A DNA stretch of 64,000 bases, taken from positions 62,001 through 126,000 of the forward strand of contig NZ_LMKV01000003.1 of NCBI RefSeq assembly GCF_001421665.1. The letters run 5' to 3'. The position numbers were made by a program, and so were the translations under genes. A model generated the notes under the pieces. That model was not told where the DNA came from. It saw only the letters and a program-made list of their open reading frames with translations, and made no database searches. Positions 42,331-50,054 of the stretch are shown here, one piece after another. This stretch comes from Sphingobium sp. Leaf26 (GTDB taxonomy: Bacteria > Pseudomonadota > Alphaproteobacteria > Sphingomonadales > Sphingomonadaceae). How positions within the stretch are numbered: position 1 is the stretch's first letter; each line of letters opens with the position of its first letter.

Positions 42331-44268
42331 ATGCGCTGGATTTCAAAAAGCGGACTTTTCATTCTGGCCGGCCTGTCCACGCCGGCGCTGGCCGACGATG
42401 CAGGTGAGGTGATCGTCACCGCCCTGCGCCAGCCGCAGGCGATCGAGCAGGTGGCGTCCAGCGTCACCGTGCTGGACAAGGCGGCGATCGACGCGGCGCA
42501 GGCGCTGACGGTATCCGATCTGCTGATCCGCACGCCCGGCATCAGCTTCACCCGCAATGGCGGTTATGGCACATCGACGTCGATCCGCATTCGCGGAGCC
42601 GAAGGGGACCAGACTGTGCTGGTGGTCGACGGCGTGAAGCTGGCCGATCCGTCCTCGACCGGCGGCGGCTATAATTTCGCCACGTTGATGACCGGCGACA
42701 TCGCCCGGATCGAGATATTGCGCGGACCGCAATCCATCCTCTGGGGCAGCCAGGCGATCGGCGGCGTCGTCAATGTCGTCACCGCCCGCGCCCAACGGCC
42801 GATCGAAGGCAGCTTCGATATCGAGGCGGGATCGCGCGACACCGTCAGTGCCCGCGCGGGATTGGGAGGCCGGCAGGGGGCGATCGACTGGCAGCTTGCC
42901 GGCAGTCGCTTCGCCACAGAGGGTATTTCCGCGATCAGCCCGCGCTATGGCGGCAAGGAGAAGGACGGCTATACCAATAGCACGCTCAACGGTCGGTTGG
43001 GCGTTGCGTTGGCGCCGGGCGTGTCGGTCGACGTGCGCGGCTATTATGCCAAGGGCCGCACCGACATCGACAGCGCTGGTAATATACCGGACAGCCCGGA
43101 ATATTCGCAGGTAGAGGAATGGATCGGCTATGCCGGCCTCAATGCCGACCTGTTCGGCGGGGCGCTGCACAACCGCCTGTCCTTCAGCCGCAGCGAGACC
43201 CTGCGTGACAATATCAACCCCGCGCGCAAGCTGCGTCCGCTCAGCTTCGCCGCCAAGGGCGAGACGAACCGCTACGAATATCAGGGCATGCTGACAGTCG
43301 CGCAGGGCTGGACCGCGACCTTCGGCGCGGAGCGGGAAGAGCAGCGGATGCGGACCGCTTCGCCCTCCGACAGTCTGGCCGCCTATGCCACGACATATGG
43401 ATCGGCGGATATCGACAGCCTCTATGCGCAACTGAACGTTGAGCCGTTCTTCGGCCTGACGCTCAATGGCGGCGTGCGCTACGACCATCATTCGACCTTC
43501 GGCGGCAACACCGTGTTCGGCGCGGGCGCGGCTTGGGCGCTGGCCAAGGACAGCACGATCCTGCGTGCCAGCTATGGTGAGGGGTTCAAGGCGCCGACCC
43601 TGTACCAGCTCTACAGCGACTATGGGAACATGGCGCTGGTCCCGGAAAAATCGCATGGCTGGGATGCGGGCATCGAACAGCATCTGTTCGACCATGGCCT
43701 GATCCTGTCGGCGACCTGGTTCGACCGCAGCACCGACAATCTCATCACCTATAATGGCTGCCCGACGACCAACCGTCCGGCGCTCTGCTATGCGCCGGGC
43801 ACGACCATGCCGCGCTTTGGCTATTATGCCAATGTGCAGCGCAGCAAGGCGCATGGACTGGAACTGGCGGGAGTCGCCCATGTCGGCCGTTTGACGATCG
43901 ACGGCAATTATAGCTGGGTGTCGGCGGAGGATCGCTCGCCCGGCCTCAATCATGGGAACCAACTGGCCCGGCGTCCGCGCCACGCCGCCAATGGCACGGC
44001 GCGCTATGACTGGGCCTTCGGCCTCAGCACCGCAGTCGCGGTCCGATGGTCGGGCAATACGCTGGACACCGCGCGCACCAGCGCGACCGTCGCGCCGTTT
44101 GTGAACGCCGCCTACACGCTGGTCGACCTGCGCGCCGAAATGCCGGTGCTCGGCAAGCTGACCCTGTTCGGCCGGGTCGAGAATCTGTTCGACGAATATT
44201 ATGAGACTGCCCGCCGCTACGGCCAGTTGGGCCGTAGCATCCATGCCGGCCTGCGGGCGCGATTCTAA
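42331..44268 (+). CDS. btuB: TonB-dependent vitamin B12 receptor
   Basis: Outer-membrane receptor of 645 residues. A signal peptide of about 21 residues (ending PALA) precedes the TonB-box region GEVIVTA. The plug domain has VSDLLIRTPGISFTRNGG, IRIRGAEGDQTVLVVDGV and IEILRGPQSILWGSQAIGGVVN (in parts), and the C-terminal strand ends in aromatic RARF. The size, plug sequence and position directly behind a cobalamin riboswitch support BtuB. It imports cobalamin or other corrinoids. The inner-membrane BtuCDF transporter is not found in the window. Confidence 0.93.
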   Translation: MRWISKSGLFILAGLSTPALADDAGEVIVTALRQPQAIEQVASSVTVLDKAAIDAAQALTVSDLLIRTPGISFTRNGGYGTSTSIRIRGAEGDQTVLVVDGVKLADPSSTGGGYNFATLMTGDIARIEILRGPQSILWGSQAIGGVVNVVTARAQRPIEGSFDIEAGSRDTVSARAGLGGRQGAIDWQLAGSRFATEGISAISPRYGGKEKDGYTNSTLNGRLGVALAPGVSVDVRGYYAKGRTDIDSAGNIPDSPEYSQVEEWIGYAGLNADLFGGALHNRLSFSRSETLRDNINPARKLRPLSFAAKGETNRYEYQGMLTVAQGWTATFGAEREEQRMRTASPSDSLAAYATTYGSADIDSLYAQLNVEPFFGLTLNGGVRYDHHSTFGGNTVFGAGAAWALAKDSTILRASYGEGFKAPTLYQLYSDYGNMALVPEKSHGWDAGIEQHLFDHGLILSATWFDRSTDNLITYNGCPTTNRPALCYAPGTTMPRFGYYANVQRSKAHGLELAGVAHVGRLTIDGNYSWVSAEDRSPGLNHGNQLARRPRHAANGTARYDWAFGLSTAVAVRWSGNTLDTARTSATVAPFVNAAYTLVDLRAEMPVLGKLTLFGRVENLFDEYYETARRYGQLGRSIHAGLRARF

Positions 44269-44300
44269 CCCGGACGGACAATCCCTATGACAAGGAGCGA

Positions 44301-44855
44301 ATGACCATGCAGAGCCTATCCCCTGCCGCCGCCCGCCATCTGTGGGTCGGCCTGATGACGCTGGCCAGCACCGTGACGACACTGGCGCTGGCCTGCGCCA
44401 CGCCTTTTCCCGCGCTCGCCGCCATCGCCGCGCTGCATGTCCGGCGGCAGGAGGGCATCATCCTGATGCTCGCCGCCTGGGCCGTGTCGCAGGGGGTGGG
44501 CTATTGCCTGCTCGGCTATGAGATGACGGGCGAGAACAGCGTCTGGGCTGTGACGATGGCACTGGCGGCGATCGCGGCGCTGCTGGGGGCGGATGCCGTG
44601 ATCGGTCGATTGTCCGGCGCGCATGCTGCGCTACGGCTGGCGGCGGCCTATGGTGCGGCCTTCGTCGCGTTCAAGCTGGTCGTGCTGGGCGGCGCTGTCC
44701 TGCTCGATTCCGGCTGGGCGGCTTTTGCTCTGGACATATTGGCGCGGCAGTTCGTCCGCTATGCCATGATCCTGGCCGGACTATTGCTGTTGCAGCATCT
44801 GGTCGACCGCAGCGGCCTGCTGCGCGGCGCAGCGCGCGGACAGGCCGTCGCGTGA
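44301..44855 (+). CDS. Unknown membrane protein in the cobalamin operon
   Basis: Protein of 184 residues with five or six hydrophobic segments (around 15-45, 52-70, 80-97, 108-135 and 143-165) and few charged residues. I do not recognise a family. It lies between btuB and a DUF1636 gene, with AAGGAG before the start and a GTGA overlap with the next gene. By position it could move cobalt, a corrinoid precursor or DMB across the inner membrane, since no BtuC or cobalt transporter is nearby. ATG at 44307 is an alternative start. Confidence 0.75.
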   Translation: MTMQSLSPAAARHLWVGLMTLASTVTTLALACATPFPALAAIAALHVRRQEGIILMLAAWAVSQGVGYCLLGYEMTGENSVWAVTMALAAIAALLGADAVIGRLSGAHAALRLAAAYGAAFVAFKLVVLGGAVLLDSGWAAFALDILARQFVRYAMILAGLLLLQHLVDRSGLLRGAARGQAVA

Positions 44856-45265
44856 CCATGTTGCGTCCGGTAGAGGATGGACCGGCGGTGGTGGTGTGCA
44901 GCAGTTGCCGCCATTCCCCGCAGGCGCGGGAGGATGCCGACGGCGTGCGCGGCGGCGCCCGGCTGGCAGAGGCATTGCGCCGGATCAAGGGCGGTTCGGA
45001 CCGCTATGACGGGGTAGCGGTGCAGGATATGCCCTGCCTCTTCGCCTGTTCCGATCATTGCACCGTCCACCTGCGGGCACCGGGCAAGATCGGCTATGTG
45101 CTTGGTCGCTTCACCCCGGACGAGGATGCCGCCCGCGCCATTCTGGACTATGCCGTCCATCATGCCGCCAGCGATCATGGCCAGGTGCGTTATGCCGACT
45201 GGCCGCAGGGGGTGAAGGGGCATTTCATCGTGCGCACCCCGCCGCCGGGATTTGTCGCGACATGA
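44852..45265 (+). CDS. DUF1636 metal-binding protein of cobalamin clusters
   Basis: Protein of 137 residues with conserved cysteines in VVVCSSCRHSP and DMPCLFACSDHCTVHL, and the motif GKIGYVLGRFTPDEDAA. The DUF1636 family is frequently next to cobalamin genes and looks like a small thioredoxin-fold ferredoxin-like protein that may hold a metal or Fe-S cluster. Its role in cobalt or corrinoid handling is not established. It overlaps the gene before it (GTGA) and cobT after it (ATGA). Confidence 0.85.
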   Translation: MTMLRPVEDGPAVVVCSSCRHSPQAREDADGVRGGARLAEALRRIKGGSDRYDGVAVQDMPCLFACSDHCTVHLRAPGKIGYVLGRFTPDEDAARAILDYAVHHAASDHGQVRYADWPQGVKGHFIVRTPPPGFVAT

Positions 45266-46275
45266 GCCTGTTTCCGACCGTTGCGGCGTTCGAGGCTGCT
45301 TTGGCGTCCTTGCCTGTTGCCGATCTGTCCTGCCGGGCGGCGGCGGGTGCGCGGCAGGCGCAACTGACCAAGCCGGCCGGATCGCTCGGCCGGCTGGAGG
45401 AGATCGCCATCCTCATGGCGGGCTGGCAGCGGCGCGCGCGCCCACGGGTCGATCGTGGTCGGGCGGTGATCTTTGCCGGTAATCATGGTGTGGCGCGCCA
45501 TGGCGTCAGCGCCTTTCCGCCGGAAGTGACGGCGCAGATGGTCGCGAATTTCGCCCGTGGGGGGGCGGCGATCAATGCGCTGGCGGGGGCGGCCGGGCTG
45601 GACTTGCGGGTGGTGCCCATCGCGCTCGATCAGCCGACCGCCGACTTCACGGTCGAGCCGGCGATGAGCGAGGCCGAATGCCTGACCGCGCTCAATATCG
45701 GTGCGGAGGCGGTCGATCCGGGGCTGGACCTGTTGCTGCTGGGCGAAATGGGGATCGGCAACACGACTGCGGCGGCTGCGCTGTGCCAGCGTAGTTTCGG
45801 CGGCACGGCGGCGGACTGGGTGGGCGCCGGGACGGGCGTCGACGACCATGGTCTGGAGGTGAAGCACCAGATGGTCGAACTGGCGATGGCCTGTCATGCC
45901 GAGGCTCCCGTCACGCCGTTCGAGACGCTGCGCCGGGTCGGCGGGCGGGAAATTGTCGCGATCGCCGGGGCCATGCTGGCGGCGCGGCATCATCATGTGC
46001 CGGTGGTGCTGGACGGGTTCATCTGCGCCGCAGCGCTGGCACCGATGGCGGCGGCGGTGCCGGCCATCACCGATCATATGGTGGCCGGTCATCGTTCCGC
46101 CGAAGCGGCGCATGGGCGGTTGCTGGATCGACTGCAATTGCGGCCGCTGCTCGACCTCGACATGCGGCTGGGTGAAGGGAGCGGCGGTGCAGTCGCCGCA
46201 GCGGTGATCCGGTCCGCGCTGGCCGCGCATGACCAGATGGCGACCTTCGCCGATGCGGGCGTATCGGAAGGCTGA
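45262..46275 (+). CDS. cobT: Nicotinate-nucleotide:dimethylbenzimidazole phosphoribosyltransferase
   Basis: Protein of 337 residues with the family blocks TKPAGSLGRLEEIA, VIFAGNHGVARHGVSAFPPEVT (in parts), GEMGIGNTTAAAAL and RLGEGSGGA with the catalytic Glu305. It makes alpha-ribazole phosphate, the lower-ligand nucleotide of B12. It is embedded in an overlapping gene string with cobC (1-base overlap) and cobS. Dimethylbenzimidazole synthesis (BluB) is not seen in the window. Confidence 0.96.
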   Translation: MSLFPTVAAFEAALASLPVADLSCRAAAGARQAQLTKPAGSLGRLEEIAILMAGWQRRARPRVDRGRAVIFAGNHGVARHGVSAFPPEVTAQMVANFARGGAAINALAGAAGLDLRVVPIALDQPTADFTVEPAMSEAECLTALNIGAEAVDPGLDLLLLGEMGIGNTTAAAALCQRSFGGTAADWVGAGTGVDDHGLEVKHQMVELAMACHAEAPVTPFETLRRVGGREIVAIAGAMLAARHHHVPVVLDGFICAAALAPMAAAVPAITDHMVAGHRSAEAAHGRLLDRLQLRPLLDLDMRLGEGSGGAVAAAVIRSALAAHDQMATFADAGVSEG

Positions 46276-46844
46276 TGGCGGCCAGACTGCTCCACCTGAT
46301 GCGGCATGGGGCGCCTGCCATCACCGGGCGAATGCTGGGGCATGCCGACTGGCCCGCGACGGAAGCCGGCATAGCGTCCTGCGTTCGGCGGGCCGCCGCG
46401 CTGGGTGGGACGGCGATCGTCTCCTCCGACCTGTTGCGTGCGCGGGCGGCGGCGGAGGCCATCGGCGCGCCACGTCATAGCGTGCCGCTGATCGACGCAC
46501 GTTGGCGTGAACTGGATTTTGGCGCTTGGGACGGCGTCGATCCGGCAACGCTGGATGCTGCTGCACTGGCGGATTTCTACGCTGATCCCGATGCCTGTCC
46601 TCCACCCGGCGGAGAGCGCTGGTCCGCACTGACGACGCGCGTCGATGCGGCATTGGGGGCGTTGCCGCCGGAGCCGACCCTGGTTGTGACGCATGGCGGT
46701 GCGATGCGCGCAGTATTGGCGCTGCTGTGCGGCTTCGATCAACGCCAGCTTTGGGCGTTCGACTTGCCTTATGCCGCCTGCCTGACCTTAAGGCTTTGGC
46801 CGGGTGAACGCCCTTTCGCGCAGATCGTTGGGCTGGCGGCATGA
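46275..46844 (+). CDS. cobC: Alpha-ribazole phosphatase (histidine phosphatase)
   Basis: Histidine-phosphatase fold of 189 residues with the RHG motif (LMRHGAP, His11) and a second His in VVTHGGAMRA. RELDFGAWDG is typical for phosphoglycerate-mutase-like phosphatases. In this operon it would remove the phosphate of alpha-ribazole phosphate or of adenosylcobalamin phosphate. It overlaps both neighbours cobT and cobS. Confidence 0.88.
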   Translation: MAARLLHLMRHGAPAITGRMLGHADWPATEAGIASCVRRAAALGGTAIVSSDLLRARAAAEAIGAPRHSVPLIDARWRELDFGAWDGVDPATLDAAALADFYADPDACPPPGGERWSALTTRVDAALGALPPEPTLVVTHGGAMRAVLALLCGFDQRQLWAFDLPYAACLTLRLWPGERPFAQIVGLAA

Positions 46845-47560
46845 AGGGCGTCATCCTTGCGCTGCAATTCCTGACCCGCCTGCCGTTGCCAAGGATAGCG
46901 GCGGATGACGCGGACTTTGTGGCCGCAATCCGCTGGTTTCCGGCTGTGGGACTGGTGGTCGGCGCCGTCATCACTGGGGCAGGCTGGGCCGGCAGTTGGA
47001 TGGATTCATGGACCGGGGCGCTGCTGGCCTTGCTTGCCTGGGCATGGGTGACGGGGGCGCTGCACCTGGACGGCCTGGCGGATCTGGCCGATGCGACCGC
47101 TGCCGCGCACAAGGGGCGCGACCGGATGCTGGCTGTGCTGGCCGATCCGCATCTTGGGGTGATGGGCGTGACGGCGCTGACGCTGCAACTGATCGCCAAG
47201 CTGATATTGCTGCATGGCCTGATCGAGGCAGGGGCGATAGGTGGGTTGCTTTTGATCCCCTTCGCCGCGCGGATCGGCCCGCTCTGGTGGAGCCGGTGCC
47301 TGCCGTCGCTGCACGATGGCTTGGGTGCGCGCTTTCGCTCTGCGGTTCGACCGGTCGATCTGACACTATGGACGGCGACGCTCCTGTTGGCCGCATGGTG
47401 GTTCCCTGCCGTGCTCAGTGCGCTGCCGCTGATCGGCCTGTGGGGCTGGTGGGTGCTGGCGCGGATCGGCGGCATATCGGGCGACAGCCATGGCGCGGGC
47501 ATCGAGCTGGTCGAAAGCGCCCTGCTGCTTATCATGCTGATTCTGGCCCACGCGGCATGA
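46841..47560 (+). CDS. cobS: Adenosylcobinamide-GDP ribazoletransferase
   Basis: Integral membrane protein of 239 residues, also called CobV. It begins ALQFLTRLPLP and carries the HLDGLADLADATAAAHKGRDRML block with the acidic residues that bind Mg-GDP-cobinamide. About six hydrophobic segments follow, with GDSHGAGIELVE near the end. It joins the nucleotide loop to the corrin ring at the inner membrane, the last assembly step. Overlaps of four bases on both sides show tight coupling. Confidence 0.95.
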   Translation: MKGVILALQFLTRLPLPRIAADDADFVAAIRWFPAVGLVVGAVITGAGWAGSWMDSWTGALLALLAWAWVTGALHLDGLADLADATAAAHKGRDRMLAVLADPHLGVMGVTALTLQLIAKLILLHGLIEAGAIGGLLLIPFAARIGPLWWSRCLPSLHDGLGARFRSAVRPVDLTLWTATLLLAAWWFPAVLSALPLIGLWGWWVLARIGGISGDSHGAGIELVESALLLIMLILAHAA

Positions 47561-48537
47561 TCGGCTGGAGCTATCATGGCGGCAAGCTGGATGCAGCACG
47601 GCGCATCTTTGGCGACGGACCTGCACCGTGGATCGACCTGTCCACCGGCATCAATCCCGACAACTGGCCGATCGCGAAGGCACCGGCGTTCGACTGGCGG
47701 GCGCTGCCCGGCGATGCGCAACTGATGGCGCTGGAGCAGAGCGCGGCAGATTATTTTGGCGTCGATCCTGCCCATCTCTGCGCTTTGCCGGGCAGTGAAG
47801 CGGGGTTGCGGCTGCTGGGTGAACTGTTGCCCGGCGAACTGCTCCACGGCGCTGCCTGTTATCGCACCCATCGCGACATCTATCCCGATAGCCGGGCGTT
47901 CGTGCCGGGCGAGGCCGATCCGGCCGGCAAGATCCTGCTGCTCGGCAACCCGAATAATCCCGACGGCCACGTGATGGATCGGATGATGCTGGACGGGTTG
48001 TTGCAACGACAGACGGAAAGCGGCGGCTGGCTGGTGCTGGACGAGGCATATGCCGATTGCCTGCCGGACGTCAGCATGACGCACCGTGTCGAAGATGGGC
48101 AGCGGCTGATCCTTTTCCGTTCCTTCGGCAAATTCTTTGGTCTGGCGGGCCTGCGACTGGGTTTTGTGATCGGGCCGCGTGCTCTTGTCGCGCGCTTTCG
48201 TACGCGGCTCGGAAGCTGGCCGATCTCCACGGCGGCACTGGTGATCGGGGCCACGGCTTATGCCGATCGCGGCTGGATCGCCGCCATGCGGAGGGAGTTG
48301 GCCCGGCAGGCGACGGCAATGGACGCTGTGCTGCATGCCCATGGCTTTGATCCGCAAGGGGCCTGCCCGCTGTTCCGCCTGATCGCAACGCAGGATGCCA
48401 TGGCTCTGTTCGAGCGACTGGCGCGGCAGGCGATCCTGACCCGCCCATTCGATGAGAATCGGCACTGGCTGCGGATCGGCCTACCACAGGGGGTGGAGGG
48501 ACTGGCGCGACTGGACCGGGCGCTGGCCCATGGCTGA
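47557..48537 (+). CDS. cobD: Threonine-phosphate decarboxylase-like aminotransferase
   Basis: PLP fold-type I enzyme of 326 residues. It begins YHGGKLDAARRIFG as in CobC/CobD enzymes, then GNPNNPDG, Asp162 in VLDEAYAD, the PLP lysine Lys192 in RSFGKFFGLAGLRLGF, and Arg200. It makes aminopropanol phosphate from threonine phosphate, or the equivalent linker, for the corrin. Naming differs between systems: Salmonella CobD equals Pseudomonas CobC. It overlaps cobS (ATGA) and cbiB (8 bases). Confidence 0.92.
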   Translation: MIGWSYHGGKLDAARRIFGDGPAPWIDLSTGINPDNWPIAKAPAFDWRALPGDAQLMALEQSAADYFGVDPAHLCALPGSEAGLRLLGELLPGELLHGAACYRTHRDIYPDSRAFVPGEADPAGKILLLGNPNNPDGHVMDRMMLDGLLQRQTESGGWLVLDEAYADCLPDVSMTHRVEDGQRLILFRSFGKFFGLAGLRLGFVIGPRALVARFRTRLGSWPISTAALVIGATAYADRGWIAAMRRELARQATAMDAVLHAHGFDPQGACPLFRLIATQDAMALFERLARQAILTRPFDENRHWLRIGLPQGVEGLARLDRALAHG

Positions 48538-49471
48538 ACCGGTGGCGCTGCTGGCGCTGGCGATCGAGGCTGCCATTGGCTGGCCCGATGCGCTGCATCG
48601 CCGGATCGGCCACCCTGTGGGGGCGTTCGCGGCGATCATCGAGCGGTGTGAGCAACGTTGGAACCGGCCGGAGAGGACTGACGGGTCACGTCGCTTGGCC
48701 GGCATTGCCTGCATCATGTTGCTGCTGATCCTCGCCATCGGTGGCGGTGTGTTGCTCGAACAGGGGGGGCGGTTGATCGCAGGGCGCTGGGCGTGGATTG
48801 GCGTCACCCTGCTGGCGGTGCCCGGCATGGCGGCGGGCAGCCTCTATCGCCACGTCCGTGCGGTTGCCGCGCCGTTGCGGGACGGGCGGATCGAGGCGGC
48901 GCGGGCGGCCGTGGGCATGATCGTGGGGCGTGATACGGAGCGGCTGGACGAAGCGGGCGTGGCGCGGGCAGCGATCGAGAGTCTGGCGGAAAGTTTTTGC
49001 GACGGGGTGGTGGCGCCGCTCTTCTGGCTGATGCTGGGTGGGTTGCCGGGCCTGTGGGCCTATAAGGCGATCAATACGGCCGACAGCCTGATCGGGCATC
49101 GCGAGCCGCGCTGGCGCGCTTTCGGCTGGGCGGCCGCGCGGCTGGACGATCTGCTCAACCTCATCCCCGCGCGTCTGTCGGGTCTGCTGCTCTGTCTGGC
49201 CGGGGCAGGGGGATGGCGCATCATGCTGCGCGACGCTTCCCGCCATGCTTCCCCCAATGCGGGCTGGCCGGAAGCCGCGATGGCGGGTGCACTGCATCTC
49301 TGTCTGGCCGGACCGATCGCCTATGATGGGATGGCGCAGGACAAGCCGTGGATCGGGGCAGGCCGGCGCGACCTTAAGGCGGCCGATATCGACGCGGCAC
49401 TGCGGCTCTACGTGCGGGCCTGCTTGTTGCTGGGGCTGGTGGCCGGGTTATCTGCATGGAGACTGTCATGA
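48530..49471 (+). CDS. cbiB: Adenosylcobinamide-phosphate synthase
   Basis: Membrane protein of 313 residues, called CobD in the aerobic nomenclature. It has the family motifs GHPVGAFAAIIE, AAVGMIVGRDTERLDEAGVARAAIESLAESFCDGVVAPLFW (in parts), and AYKAINTADSLIGHREPRWRAFGWAAARLDD (in parts), plus a C-terminal hydrophobic stretch. It attaches aminopropanol or its phosphate to adenosylcobyric acid. It is coupled to the aminotransferase upstream and to cobU downstream (ATGA). Confidence 0.94.
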   Translation: MAEPVALLALAIEAAIGWPDALHRRIGHPVGAFAAIIERCEQRWNRPERTDGSRRLAGIACIMLLLILAIGGGVLLEQGGRLIAGRWAWIGVTLLAVPGMAAGSLYRHVRAVAAPLRDGRIEAARAAVGMIVGRDTERLDEAGVARAAIESLAESFCDGVVAPLFWLMLGGLPGLWAYKAINTADSLIGHREPRWRAFGWAAARLDDLLNLIPARLSGLLLCLAGAGGWRIMLRDASRHASPNAGWPEAAMAGALHLCLAGPIAYDGMAQDKPWIGAGRRDLKAADIDAALRLYVRACLLLGLVAGLSAWRLS

Positions 49472-49974
49472 CCCTGTTGTTCGTGTTGGGTGGGGCGCGG
49501 TCGGGAAAGAGCCGCTATGCGCTGAGCCGCGCCGAAGCCCTGCCGGGTACGCTTGTGTTCGTCGCTACGGCGCAAGCGTTAGACAACGAGATGGACAGCC
49601 GAATCGCCAGGCATCGCAAGGAGCGCGGCCCGCGTTGGCGCACGATCGAAGAACCATTCGATCTGGCGGCGATGGTGCAGGCGGAGGCGAAGGCCGATCG
49701 CGTCCTGTTGATCGACTGCCTCACTTTATGGGCGTCCAACCTGCTGCTGGCGGACCATGATATCGACGCTGCAACCGGGGCGCTGGTGATGGCACTGGGC
49801 GAGGCGCAGGGGCCGGTGATCCTGGTCGCGAACGAGGTCGGGCTGGGCATCGTCCCCGACAATGCGCTGGCGCGCCGCTTCCGCGATGTTGCCGGAACGG
49901 TCAATCAGGCCGTGGCGGCTTGCGTGGATGAAGCGGTATTCATGGCCGCTGGCCTGCCGATGCGCCTGAAATAG
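49468..49974 (+). CDS. cobU: Adenosylcobinamide kinase/guanylyltransferase
   Basis: Protein of 168 residues. It has the P-loop GGARSGKS (8-15), FVATAQALDNEMDSRIARH with the histidine region, IDCLTLWASNLL, and ANEVGLGIVPDN, all typical of CobU/CobP. It phosphorylates adenosylcobinamide and adds GMP. It is the last gene of the cobalamin operon; its start at 49468 overlaps cbiB (ATGA), in preference to an ATG 12 bases earlier. Confidence 0.95.
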   Translation: MTLLFVLGGARSGKSRYALSRAEALPGTLVFVATAQALDNEMDSRIARHRKERGPRWRTIEEPFDLAAMVQAEAKADRVLLIDCLTLWASNLLLADHDIDAATGALVMALGEAQGPVILVANEVGLGIVPDNALARRFRDVAGTVNQAVAACVDEAVFMAAGLPMRLK

Positions 49975-50008
49975 CGGTTCACCCTCCACTCTCCCCTTGC
50001 AACAATCA

Positions 50009-50020
50009 TAACGATTGTTA
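50009..50020. promoter_or_regulatory. Motif A operator, site 5
   Basis: TAACGATTGTTA, flanked by AATCA and TATGATT, which extend the dyad. It lies 35 bases before the start of the lignostilbene dioxygenase gene at 50055. Confidence 0.68.
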
Positions 50021-50054
50021 CTATGATTTGAGAATTAGAGAGGAGTCAGAGGCC

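Noticed and set aside
42343..44382. 679-codon minus-strand frame
   Set aside because: Antisense to BtuB. No family features, and it would run against the riboswitch-controlled operon.
46321..48465. 714-codon minus-strand frame
   Set aside because: Antisense to cobC/cobS/cobD; its composition is Arg/Ala/Pro-rich and unlike protein.
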